From Tubiluchus corallicola (taxonomy: Eukaryota; Priapulida; Priapulimorpha; Priapulimorphida; Tubiluchidae), in assembly GCA_030141605.1 (NCBI GenBank), contig JAQGDQ010000004.1, forward strand, positions 868,001 to 932,000: a DNA stretch of 64,000 bases, read 5' to 3'. The stretch's first letter is position 1. The number at the start of each line of letters is the position of its first letter. The position numbers and the translations under genes were made by a program. Shown here piece by piece: positions 1-13,800 of the stretch. The notes beneath the pieces were generated by a model. That model saw only the letters and a list, made by a program, of their open reading frames with translations. It had not been told where the DNA came from and did no database searches.

Positions 1-961
1 CTTAAATATTAATGGCAATTGGGATGGAACTGTTCGTTCACACTAATTAATATTTGCTGCTTGCGCTTCACTTATTAATTAACGATATCTGTGAGAAATA
101 TTTGTGTAAAAATCAATCATAATCGCGCGACGAGCTAATCTGCTGTTCAAATTCGTATCACTTCCCGTTTATCTTGTTTAGCTTCTTCTCCTGCAGAACA
201 TTTGCTCGCATAATCGGGTTTTTAAAGGATTTTAGTCTTCATAAATGCAAATTCCCCCGGCGACATACAGTCAAAGCTTACTAGTGATAGACATCTCAGC
301 TGTTTGGCTGCTGCCTGTGCACAAATAGTGGATGTTAAGAGGTTATTATTGATCCCTTGTGTGGATGCAATCAGTCAGATACAGCAACTAGCGCAACCTG
401 GCGCACACAGAATGAACAGCTAATTTGTGTCATGCTTCATTCTATGCCGACACTTTTTAGTATTCAAATACATATTGCCTAAGCCAATAAATAACACAAA
501 GAAAAGTAGTGCATGAATAGAAATAACAATAAACACCAAATCAGGTATTTTGGAAGAATTGTTGGCCAATTTGCCTTTTTGCAATGATCCAAATGTTGCT
601 TTGAATCAAAACCAAGGTTACAAATTGTAAAACAGTGCTTTTATTATTAATTTTAATAGGTTTCGTTTGTACAGTTTTAACTTTTGTACCGTAACTGTTT
701 CTGTAGGGATTATTATTTTTATCATAATCCTTCTGGTTTGTATCTAGGTAAATTTATCTGAAATTTGACTTCCTTTTTCTGTGCGTGTTCCTGAAATGGA
801 GCTATTTAAACAAAGGTTTTTGTTTAAAACCTTTAAAACAAATTAACTTGGTGTTAAAAATTTGTTAACCTTGCTAAATTGTTGCTGATAAATATTACAT
901 TACCTGACAGCACGTGTACATGCAACATTATCATTGGCTGAAGTTCTTTCCTTTCTCCTAG
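1..961. other. Intronic sequence upstream of the first visible kinesin exon
   Basis: AT-rich non-coding DNA that ends in a polypyrimidine tract and an AG acceptor directly before the first kinesin exon. I see no exon, RNA gene or repeat here. The upstream motor exons (P-loop and switch I) must lie outside the window. Confidence 0.8.
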
Positions 962-3319
962 GTATCTGGAGAGAAAGTTAGTAAAGTTAGCTTAGTAGAT
1001 CTTGCTGGTAGTGAACGAGCACAGAAATCTGGTGCAATTGGTGAACGCTTGAAAGAAGGCAGCAACATAAATAAGTAAGTTCTGTAATTAACGCATTGCG
1101 CTTAGCAATATAATTGCTAAGTTCTTATTTTTTGTAGCACCATATTAATACATTTTTGTGTAGAACAGTTACTTTTTAAGTACCCAAGATATGTTTAATT
1201 TGCAATATACATATCTTTTCATCACCTTATTTTCGTCCACTAATGCAAATGTTGACCGTATTTTGCTTAGAATTGTTTTGCGATAAAAAAATATATTGTT
1301 AACAAGACTAATTTTGAACTTCAGTCCTTGGTCATTTTAGGACTTGGCTGTATTTGCTCTTTGTCAGCTGTAAACACTTTCTGTTAAGTCTTCTTTGGCT
1401 GGCATCTAGCGTTGTCATGCCACCAATTGTTTCTTAACCCTTTTCGCTTTAGCCCAGCTTTATGAAAGTGATCTCATATATTGGCAGTGGAGGGTCGTGA
1501 ACAGTATTTGGGACTTTTTTCTCATCTGCCTTTAATGTGCATCTACTTTTGCAACATCAACATGCAGCTACCCCTACTTTGTGTAACATGTACTTTATTT
1601 ACTATGATAAACAAAATTAAGATCTTTCTCGTGTTTCTTGTGTGCCAAGAATGACATTGTGTTAATATATTAGCAAAAGTAGACCTCTGATTATGACAGC
1701 TAAATTGGTCACTTCTTTTCTATTTTTTATTTACACTGTTTTGTTTATTTTTGCAATTGTCTGTAAAATGATGACCAGGCAATTATTAATTTATTATTCT
1801 GTGAATTACAAAGTGGGCAAATTCTGCTTTATCATATTTTTTCATGGAAAAAATTTCTATGCCTTTTAACACTATTAGTGAGCTTAGTGGATATTTAGGT
1901 TTAACAATCTTTTACTGATTGAGTAACTGGCCTGAAAAAATCTAATAAACAGAACATCAAACATGCCTGCAAGGAAATAGTTTGAAAATTTTTTTCCTTA
2001 TAATAGTTATTACATTAGCATTTGTTGAAAGTTAGCTGCATTCTTTAAAGTGCCTTGTTTTAAATAATACATTTTGTGCGCATCCACCTAGTGATCTATG
2101 GCCTTGTATGGCCACTAAATGTTCTAAGTTTAATTATTATCAACTATTTGGCACACTGTTGTAAGTTTTTGTCACTGTTGTATCACGTTGTTGTATTTTT
2201 AGTATATTGTTGTCATTTTTTTAAATTTTTGATCTTTTTGTTTCTGTATTATTAAAAATGCTTAAAATTTCATTCTTTCTATTCATGTATTGTGTAGCAG
2301 TCATTTGTGTATTTCGTGTTCCAAACGCAAGTGGTGAAGTTAACCCCCACATACATCTGATCATCCACACATCTATTCATTTTCTTCTGTTTAACTTCTT
2401 AATATGATAACTCTTCATAAGCCACCTCATGTTGTGTGAAGTTTAACACATAATGCATAAACTTGACTTTTTATCATCAGAAGTGAAATCAGTGTGAAAA
2501 GTTGTAATTTCCCCGAGCATATATTTTCAATACATTTATTTAACACAGTTCGCTGTCAATGAGAGAACTGTTTCCTTAAATTCCTTAAATTGTGTACTTT
2601 CTAGGTCTCTAACAACATTAGGATTAGTGATCTCAGCATTAGCCGACCAGTCATCTGGACATGGTAAACTAAAGAATAAGTTTGTCCCATACAGGGATTC
2701 TGTACTAACATGGCTGTTGAAGGTAAGATTTCCTTTTTGTGTACAATACTTAATCAATTAATCTGTCAGTTCTAGCTTATTGTAGTATAGACAACCAATT
2801 TGTACAGTTTGCTGATAATTTTGTCTAGTGCTTAAATGCTAAACACAAATAGCAATCATCTTCTATTTACTGAATTGTAACAGTACGATTTATCCATTTG
2901 CAAGTAACAAAACACAATAAAAAATTGTCTATCCTGTTACTTTGAAATCAGTTTATCTTTGGTTCCCTTGTACAGGTTTAAAAATTAAAAAATAAGTATG
3001 CTGTACATTCATAAGCCACTTAGCTAAAGTGTTTATCTTGAAATATGACTTGGACATTTTGGAACCTGAAAGCCATTTGATCTAGTGAAATGATGTTGTT
3101 GCTTAGGACAACCTTGGAGGCAACAGTAAAACTGTAATGGTTGCAACAATCAGTCCATCTGCCGATAACTATGAGGAAACTTTGTCGACTCTTCGCTATG
3201 CCGACAGGGCAAAACGCATCGTCAATCATGCTGTTGTTAATGAAGATCCGAATGCAAAAATTATTCGAGAATTACGAGAAGAAGTGGAGCTGTTGCGAGC
3301 ACAGTTGAATGAATCCATG
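962..3319 (+). CDS. KIF13-like exons 1-3: C-terminal half of the kinesin motor domain
   Basis: Exons 962-1074, 2605-2722 and 3107-3319. Exon 1 encodes switch II, DLAGSE, at about 998-1015, followed by the conserved NINKSLTTLG segment split across the exon 1/2 junction (AA|G). Exon 2 carries the [14 protein letters not shown] segment, typical of KIF13/KIF1 motors, and exon 3 the end of the motor ([13 protein letters not shown]) and the neck. The P-loop GQTGSGKS and switch I are not in the window. Phases are 2, 0 and 0. Confidence 0.95.
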
Positions 3320-6300
3320 GTGAGCTGTTTTTTTTTGCAAACTGTGTCTTCTAATAAATCAATAGTGTTGTCCATGAAGCGAGAAAGTTCACTAAAACAA
3401 GATGGAAACAATTTAATCATGAATCCATAGTAGGTAGATAAGCCATGCCAATTAATATTTTAATATCTTAAATGCCTTTAAGAAGTTCTGTTAAAGGTTC
3501 TAGACCAGTAAATGAATCCAAAGCCCATTCATTACCAATGGTACCAATGTGTATCAGTTTGTTTGACAACACTAGTCTGATAGCTATGTACCTGAGATAC
3601 ATTGCTTTTGTAACTATGAGCTAAGGCAATTTGGTAGCACTAGCTGCTGTGAGTGTGCAATGTAATAAAGTGAGAGGACAACAGGCAGCCAATCCAGAAA
3701 TGTGATTGCATGATTGTAGAATATGGATTTGAATCACTTTTTTATTTCGTAAACTGGTTTTAGTTAATATTTTTCTTACATGTTTGGTATCATTTTTAAA
3801 GGAAAATAGTATATTCCTTTATGAATAGTATGAACCATGGATCAAGACAATCTATGATCTAAATTAATGGAAAGGAAAATATTGACTTTTTAAGAATAAT
3901 TTACGTTAAATAATTATTACTGCAGAAACCTAATTTTGATATATTTTCGTTGTTGTACACTGTTGGTCAAAATACTTAGATGGGCAACAACACCTGCTTC
4001 TTGGCAATGTGTGCTGCACAACAGTACGCCCTGGTTGCAATCAGTAGAGCACGAATCAAGTTGTGACATCAATCTTGTGAAATCACACCTTATTTCAGTG
4101 ATGAAATTTAAAATTTTGAACTTAAAAAAATTGTCGTTTTGTGATTCATATTTGTGCTTGTTCATAAAATTCACATTTTAAATGGTAAGGTAAAAAAGTA
4201 CGATAGTCTGAAAAGTTACCCTGTTTTCTTTGAGTATTGGTACCTTACCTTTCTATCTTATATAAACATGCATACTTTGTACATGTTTATGTGGCTGCTG
4301 CAAAAGATGGCACTAGTAGTATATGTGGAAGCTTTACTAAATGTATGTTTTTTATTTGCACTATATTAGCAAACAGCATAATGTTGAATTTACCAATCCT
4401 AATGGGCACTTTGTTAATGTGTACAAAATATGCTTGCAGTGGCCAATGAATCTGTTTGCATAATTTCTGCCAGACGTTTATTCCTTGTACTCATGTGTGA
4501 GAAGCCAGCCAATAGATGGCGCTAAAAAGCTACCAAAGACAGCAGCCAAGACTACTTGTCAAGGCTTCATGCGTGAAGAACAATAGTTGTGTCTAGTCCT
4601 CAGCTGAGTGTTCTTTACTATTAATAGTTTTTGGGATTAATGACTTGTATCATAACTTTATTTTAATAGCAAGCAGACGACTTAAAGGAGAGATTACTGG
4701 AATCCGAAAAACTTGTCACTGAGCTGAGTCGAACTTGGGAGGACAAGCTGGAGCAAACAGAGCGAGTTCATCGGGTAAGTAAAGTGTGTTTTTGAACGTT
4801 TGTGTGCCCCTTTGTTTCTCATAAATTGAATTTTTAGTTATGTGAGCTTTAATTTATTTTGACCAAATTAGTTGATGTCTTGCTTAATGTTTTTATAAGA
4901 ATTAACTTAATTTAAATGTTTCTTTTGAAAATTACAATTACACCTGCAAAATCAGAACCTACATAATCTACTTGCCTGTTGAAGCATTCTTTGTATTGAT
5001 TGGTGATATTGTTGTTCTGTAGAGATTCAGAACCTAATACTGTAATTGTAGATGATCTTACCACCTAGTTATTAGAATATTAAGGCTGAACCTATGAATT
5101 TAGATTATCTTGCTGCTAATCATAGAAATGATTTGGGGGTTATCAGTGAGAAGCTGATGTGTGTTTGAGTGGCAGTATTCTTCACGCAATAAGTTTTGAA
5201 AGAGCTGATTTTCGAATCTTTTCATAAAAATTTGTTCCTTATTTTCCATTAGTGAGGAGACTTTTTTGCCCAGACCAATAGTGCCTAAATTAATTAGATG
5301 GCTCCATTTATAAAAATTTCATATTCCTGTGTTATTTTAATATACTTAGCTGACCGTTTTTGATTAAAACCATATGTATGTTGTATAATGTGAATAGCTG
5401 GACTTTTTCCAATTGAGAAGAGCATATTGCTATGTTTTCCACATTTTGTTGAACAGCTTAAAGGTTTAGTTTAAACTCAATTTCAAATGATAGATTTTTA
5501 AACATAACAACGTCACTAGTAATAATCCAGCGTCGTTGTACAATTAAAAAGGAAAAAAAACACCACATTTTTAAAAAAGTGAAAAGCTAAAGAATGTCTG
5601 TTTCTATTTTCATCATTTTCTCAGTTTTGTTTTTAATAGGTGGCACCTTGCATGTCGAATATTAGGTATGAGGCCTAAGTATTTTATTAATAGTACCTTG
5701 TATAGGTTTAAAATTTGTTTTTTTAATTGAAAAATTAGTACTTTATGATGTGGGAGCTATTAGCTAACATGCAAATATTTTTTTTCAAAAATTTGTGTTA
5801 GTAAATCATTCAGAAATTCACACTAGCTTCCTTGGTAGATGTATTATTTTCTTTCATGCCTGAAAGACAAGTTGTAAAATATGATCAATAAACTTTCAGC
5901 TCGTTAATCTTGTTTAACTCTTTTGCTACAATAAGCAATTCGTCTGCACGATTAACCACACAGACTTGGGTTTTTGCCACATGCTGCTTCACAGATGAGA
6001 CCTGGGTTTAATAGACTGATATGCAGAGCTACTATAAATACTTAAAATCTTGTGGCAAAAAATTGCTTTACATAGTCAGGAAAGGCTTTTTTTGAGGCAT
6101 ATAAAGGGCAACTCAGGTTTGTTTCACATTTGCCTAAAATTGTGTAAAACTGTGGACAGTGTCTTTATTTATAACATAAAAAAGTCACCGTTGCTGTAGA
6201 AACCGACATTAACACTGAAAAAATGAAACTTGCCCATGTTTAGCATGTCCTTTGTTAACAGTCTTGCAATTTCTTTTACTGTTTGCGTCACATCAGTATT

Positions 6301-7704
6301 TCTTCAGTGATTCTGAACTATGTGATAAGTATACCTCGCCCTGAGCCAAAATCAGGGCTTACGTTATCAGGACAAACAAAGTGGATTTCAAATAAAGCTG
6401 AAGCCAATTGCCTATCTATCGATGTCTAAATATTTCAGCCTCTGCAATTGCACACACGTAAGATATAAGTCGCTTAATCGAGTAATTGTTAGGTTTCATA
6501 AGTGTATCTAATGATAATATGTAGAATTGGCTGTCTAGTTACAATTACAATTGATTTTGGTTACCAGTTTGCCTTAAAATATCGATTTCAGTGTTTTGCA
6601 TGGCCCTGTTGTGACATGCCAGTACTAGAGGAAGTGACAGCTTTATCAAGAGTCCATATAGTTGCAATGACTTTGACCAATAAGAGCTGGGAGTCATTAC
6701 ACTGTGACTATAAATAATGGCTGTCGTGGCAGGTAGACAGTAAGTTTAATGCACTCAGTTTTTTTTGTCCCAATTGTTTTGTGTTAATAACTTTTCCTTG
6801 TGGATTGAACTTTACAGTGTGCAATTGTTATTTATTGTTTGTAGCCGCAGAGTGATGACTCCCATCTCTTTACTGGTCAAAGTCATTGCAACTATATGTA
6901 TATGTATGTGTATGCATATGTATGTGTATGTGTATATGAATGTAGAAAAAAGTACTTGAAAAATACCTTCTTAATAGTAAAAAACAGTTCCTCTTAAATT
7001 CTGATTATTTTTTATAAATAATTTACACATAGCATTAAACTCATTAATATTGTCATTTATATCTTATTTTTGTTTTGATAATTTGTAGAAGATTACTAGG
7101 GATTGCATATCATTGCTTAAGTTATGATTGGTTCTTTTTGCTGTCACTGTAACATAATGAATTATAATATTTTTAAATCAAACATTCTTTTATCAATCTA
7201 ACTGCAAATATACATAACATTATATATTAGTTACCTCAGTTTTTTAGAAAGTACTAATTTAGGAAATCAGGCTGGTTAAATTAATTTTTGTCTGTACCTC
7301 ATTACTCACTAGTGCTGCCTGTGATCATTTAATTTCAACATATTAAAAGGATGGATGACCTTATGGTCGGCTCGCTATCCTCTCTCCTTTTCACTTATTT
7401 ACCTGTATACTATTCAACTATTGCACCCTTGCAGTCTGGTAGTGGTTACTGTACATTTGTAAATTGGAGAAAACATAAATTTTAATTCAATTTTCTTTTT
7501 TTTTTGTTTGATTTTAATCCTTTAGATCTGTAACATATATGTCTTTTTCTAATGTGAAATTTTTTGTAAGTGTTTGTCTTTTGTACCCAATAAATCATAA
7601 ATATGTTTTGTGCATGTGTGCGTGCATGTACAGCCGCTAGTTAATCGCCAGCATGGATCAAAGGGTATATAAACCAGGATTTTGCTAGTCAGTCGGGGGG
7701 AGGG

Positions 7705-7776
<72 letters not shown>

Positions 7777-7778
7777 CG

Positions 7779-7819
<41 letters not shown>

Positions 7820-10800
7820 TCTGCTGTTGATCAATGATTTACTAGATTTCATACTTTCTGAGTTTGCTATCTGTGGTGACCATGCTACTCTGTAAAACAG
7901 TTATAGATCGTTATCCATTCTAAGTGCCTTATGTTCTGGAAAGTAATCTTAAATAAACATGATAAATATATCGATTTCTGTGTTTTACATGGCCCTGCCA
8001 TGTCATGCCAGTGTTATAGGAAGTGACACCATTATCAAGAGTCCATGTAGTTGCAATGACCTTGACCAGTAAAGAGCTGAGAGTCATTACGCTGTAGCTA
8101 TAAATTACGGCTGTCGTGGCAGGTAGACAGTAAGTTTAGTGCACTCCGTTTCTTTAATAGTTTCTAACTAAAGTAGAGTTAGTCGAGCAATAAATAATCA
8201 AAATTTGATTTATATGTACCACTTTCGAAATGGTGACCATAAATACGAAAATCTATCATTCTCGTAAACCGCCAATAACGTAAACACATTCTCTTGATGA
8301 GTTTGCAGAAAAGCAAGAGAACAATGGTGGACATTAACTTTGTTGCACATGCAGCACTTTAAAACTGAACTGATTTCACAAAAGGTTAATTAACTTTTGT
8401 TTGTTTTGTTTTTTTGTAAAATAATGAAATCTGAAGATTTCTTTTGAAAATGTCTGAAAGTTTTGCATAGTTTTAAATGGGAAATTTGCTTAAATCAATC
8501 CAGTATCCTGTGGGTCGGTTACTCAGCAATAACTGGCACTGCGTTTACTTTGGTTAATGCTTGGGATTGGCCATGTTTCAACATTTAAAAATGCAAGGGT
8601 AGTTGAATATTCACAAAATCTGGTGTGATGAAGACAGCTTTTGTCAGAGATATGTAAACTATGACTTTCATTTCTTCACCTTTTTCTGTGTAATTATACA
8701 CTAGTATTAAAAATAATAAAATAGTACTAATTTTCTGGAACTGAATTTATGCACTATGAAGCACATCCCTAAGTGCTGTTACTGGCTACTTCACAAACAA
8801 ATCTAAAGTTTTCTACTCGGCCTTCACTTTAACTTTGACAGAAAGGATGCAGTAACACTCATACGAATCTTCAGTATTTTTCCCAGAAATGTTACAAACC
8901 AAAATTTTCGCAAAATATAGCAGAACTATCAAAGCTATAGCAAAATATCACCTTAATCAGCCAGCAACATTATTTTGGCAGCAAAATTTTCAAAAATTTG
9001 TAACACTGCACGTAAACTACTCGTATGATCTAAAACACAGAAATGCACTAATTCATACTAATTACAATTTGCCTTTTTGAAAATAGAAACTTTTTAGAGA
9101 ATCTCCTTACACATTTAGAAATTGAAAACACTAAATGACGTTTTTCTGGTTGCAAACTGCATCACAGTTGGAACACAACTATCCTTATGCAAAACTGGTT
9201 GCCTAATATTTCCTTTTCAGCTTGTAATTTGGTGCTGTCCTTCACTTTGTATTGAATGTCAAGTTTTAACCAATTCAGCATAATATTGGATGCTATTGGA
9301 GACTTTTAGAAATTTACAGAAACCTCTGACATCAAAGGCATGCAAATTTAACATCAGAATTCTGTCTACGGTAGATATGATGACAGCCTTTTCGTGCGCT
9401 GAAGCCTTGATTGGGTTAGTCTCTTGTTCTGCTGCATAGCTACTGCACTCATTAGCATAAATGTCTTCTGAACGATTATAAATTGAGTTTTTGTCATCCT
9501 GATAGCTGTGACGTAAAGAGATGAGTGGCATGTAGGGGCAGGGTAACACTTAAAAACCATAAGAAAAATCTCTGTTAATTTTTTTTATTACAGGTTTTTG
9601 TAGCAGAATTAGTTGTTTTACTATAGTTACCTAGTCTTTGCAAAGACCAGTTGTTTAGATTTTCAGTGTTGTCGTAGTGAGTAAATTATACTTCTTACTA
9701 CCGTCATCACAATCCTTGCCATTCTATCAATTATTATCATTATTTGTCATCATCGTTGTTCTATTTTTATAAGTATTAGCAGAAGCATCATCTTTGCCAT
9801 TATTGACACTAACATCATACAGTTGCAGGAGCAACATTTTCCTTTGCATCATCGTCTTTCTCTTTATCAGCAATTTTTACTTTTTCACCGTACAGTTAGA
9901 ATCTAAAATCAGTGAACAGTCGTTGATAAAGAAGGATTTTGTAAGAAACTTAGTACTTGGTTCACCCTATGGGCAGCATCATTGTAGGTGAACACACTCA
10001 TTACACTAAGAGCGATATCTTCTGAGCCATACAAAGTGGATACTGTGATTGATTGTTTATTGGAAATCTGACTCAGTGGCATCCATCTCTGTTGGACTGG
10101 TGGCTTCCCTTGCGTAGGAAGCCAAAGATTTAAATTTTGCGAGCGTTTGTGTGTAGGCAGTAGGCTGGGCTGTTTGTTTCAGTTTCCTGTGGAACTAGAG
10201 GGCAAGTGTGTCGAATGATTAATTATTCATTAGTGAGAATTGGTTATTGAACATCTGGTCAAAGTGGTGTTTGCTTACTTCTTGGGGTGAAGTAATAGCA
10301 GCTGATTTATTCTTGCAGCAGTGCAGTAATTTACTGTTTATTTTAACAAATTTGTCAATACGTTTCATGAAGCCAAACGGAGTAAAAGTTAACCAGTAAG
10401 ACCATTTTACTTGAATACAGCTCACTAATATTAGAAAAGATTAACAGTTTTTCAATTAGATTAATTTTACAAAATTGAATTTAAAAAATTTTACGTTCAA
10501 AATTCAATAATAATTTTAAAAAAAATTTTAAACTGATTAAGTTTACTAACAACTGTTTTTGAAAACGATAGTGTTCATTTGAGTGTATTTTACCTATTAT
10601 TATGACATGATAAAAAATGAGAGGCACAATGCAATATATTTCTTCTACTCATTTTCTCTTACAGTCAATTTTCTGGTGTGTATGATCATTATCAGGGATG
10701 TTCTGGAGCCTCAGGCCGCTAGAGTCAGAATGCTGACATTTTTTTACTTCAAATAATGTTTTTAATAGAAATTTCTATAAACTATACATGTGTCTTTTTT

Positions 10801-13800
10801 TGTTGGTTGAAGAGTTTAGAGTTCGAAAAAGTGACCATATTTGCTTTTTTGTATCAGTTTTTGCAGATGTTTTCTCACTTTTTTATAGTGTGAAACTCTT
10901 AACCCAAGAAATTCCACAGTATGGGCTGTGATTGCATATATTTAAGAAACCATTTGATGTAGTGTTAAACTATCTATTCATTGAGTTAACAACTGTTTGG
11001 CTTCACTGTATTTGTATAAGAGCACTGGGGTTGCCAGCTAAATTAGCAGAATGGTTGAGAGGAGGAAGGATGCGATTTATTAACTTGCTCATTAGCTGAA
11101 ATCAGACAGCACCCTATTCACTGATGTTGTGTACAAAATAAATCAGAAGATAGGCTGCTCATAAATTGTAGGTTTTATGCACTTGACGTGTGTATATTCA
11201 TTACCCTACAGAATCAAATTCACAGGACATAGCGGTCTTGTGTCTCAAACTCACGAAAACCAAGATGGTTGCCAGCATTTTTACGAAATTGTCAAATTTA
11301 CTAATTTGTCAAAAATAAGTATGTTTATCAAATGTTGGCAGGCATCTTGGTTTTTGTGACATTTTGTGACCTTGAAAACATGATTTTTGGAGACTTTGAC
11401 TGTGCATTTATTATGAGGTTGTAATACATTTTTATACTCTGCATGGCTTCGTTTAGGCAAAATGAGCACGTTTATTACAATATTGGCAACCGTATTATTT
11501 TCCACAATTTTGGCACATCACAATTGAGTAGATCCAATGTTAACATGTTTTTTCTACTCACTGGCACCAAGATGTTAGAAAAAAATTGGTGGCGGAGTGT
11601 AGTGTGCAGTCTCACCTCCTAGCATAGCTCCCAGACTATTAGCACTTGAACCACAAATAGCAGAGCCATCCACCGGCCTGGTCTGTTTCAGAAATAAATC
11701 TAGGTTTACACACATTTGGCTGATTGTGTTTTACCTGGTTTAGACAGTACCTGTTTGCTTTACAAATCGATTTAAAAATCGTGTTAGTGACTAAAATATA
11801 TGGACTACTTTTTACGCGTAGCTGGACATGATTAGGTACAAAAGTACCATAACAAACTTCATTTACAATTGCCTTAGATTTAAAAGGAGTTACGGAAAAT
11901 AGCAATTGCATGCACTGGCTACTACATGTATATGCACAAATTACTTGTTTCCCACGGTGATTTTCACAAATTTATCAGCATCATCACTGAAAAAATTATC
12001 TATTACCATTATTATTGTGAAATATAGACCTTATAGTGACAGAATTTCATCTTAGTTTTCTACTAACGGTCAAGGAAAATCTGTAGACTAACAGCCTAAT
12101 GAACTAAGAAGACCAGAAAAAAATGTCATTATATGAAGCCTGTTCTGCAAATCTGCCTCAAGGGATTTACTGCTTGGTATCTCTTAATGTTTCTAACCAT
12201 CTCTTCGTATTTCTTCCACATCTTGGCTCATGATTTTGGTGTTCACTGGCTGTGCTGGCTCTTTGCAGATATTGATCTACCATTTGCAATTGTAATGCTA
12301 GGTTTTGATACCAACTTTATCGAACTTTGTCATTGATTGCTATAACGTTCTTGTAGAAAGTAATTTTCCTGGAGAGCGGTGGACTGTCTTGGAATGACAA
12401 GTAGCTGTGAGCTGTGCTTTGTTGTAGTAAGACACAGCAAGCTAACATGTGCTTTATGCAAACTGCTAGTTTTAGAGACTAACACAAACGTTCTGTTTGT
12501 AGAACAGAAGTGCACAAAAATTTGGCAGTGTTTAACTGAGCTAAATGACGGCATAGTCATAGGATTATGTCGATAGTCGTGGAATTAACTGGATTGTTTG
12601 TTGTCAAACTATCCAGACCTGCTTGTCAGACTAGCTGTGGGATTAGAACCAATAAAACGAGCAATTGGATAATGTTATTCTCCGCTATCGTGTACTGTTA
12701 GCCAGCTTTAGATGCTCTAATCGCTTCGCAGTAAACCTGTAAATCTGCCAAAAAAGCTGGATTGTGGAAACGCATTTACTTTTTTATCTGACTACAGAAT
12801 TACGGTGATATAAGATAGGTTTTGCACTTTGTAGTTTTCCTGCCAGTCCTTTAAAACACGTGAAGTCTATAAACTAAATTCCCTATGTAGCGGAAGCTAC
12901 AAAAATTTGGCAGTGTTTAACTGAGCTAAATGACGGCATAGTCATAGGATTATGTCGATAGTCGTGGAATTAACTGGATTGTTTGTTGTCAAACTATCCA
13001 GACCTGCTTGTCAGACTAGCTGTGGGATTAGAACCAATAAAACGAGCAATTGGATAATGTTATTCTCCGCTATCGTGTACTGTTAGCCAGCTTTAGATGC
13101 TCTAATCGCTTCGCAGTAAACCTGTAAATCTGCCAAAAAAGCTGGATTGTGGAAACGCATTTACTTTTTTATCTGACTACAGAATTACGGTGATATAAGA
13201 TAGGTTTTGCACTTTGTAGTTTTCCTGCCAGTCCTTTAAAACACGTGAAGTCTATAAACTAAATTCCCTATGTAGCGGAAGCAGATGTCCTGCAAAACAA
13301 AATTACTATATGATTAATTAAGTTAGCCATAAATTCCATAATCTATCTAGCATCAGGCTTTCAATATTCAGTTAAACGTGCAGGTCAAAATTTTGTTTTT
13401 GTGTAATCTGCTAATTAGGCAAAAAATATGGAATATTATGAAGGGGAAGAATAATTAATCATCTTATGTCAGGTAACAGTCTGTATTTCTGTGTGTGGGT
13501 GTTTGCTGATTTGGGAGACTAGAGAGGTCAAAGCACCACCACTTACCATTTTAATTGTTGTATTATTAATTACTATTAGTTTTGCTCTCCACTTAATTCA
13601 GGCATTGTAGGAATGTGGCTGCCTTGTTGTATAATAGAGCAAGATTAGTTCCTAAGCTACAACAGGAGGACTGAAGCACTTCTAGAGTATTTACTAAATC
13701 AATGTGTGTGTACTGTGTAAGCTTCCTTTTCTCTAATAAAAAATTACTATTCCTTGATAATGTGGGTATGAGTAATGGGGGATTATCTTGTGCAAGAAAA

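Noticed and set aside
7549-7797. Leu/Ser-repeat open frame on the minus strand
   Set aside because: Translation of the GA microsatellite.
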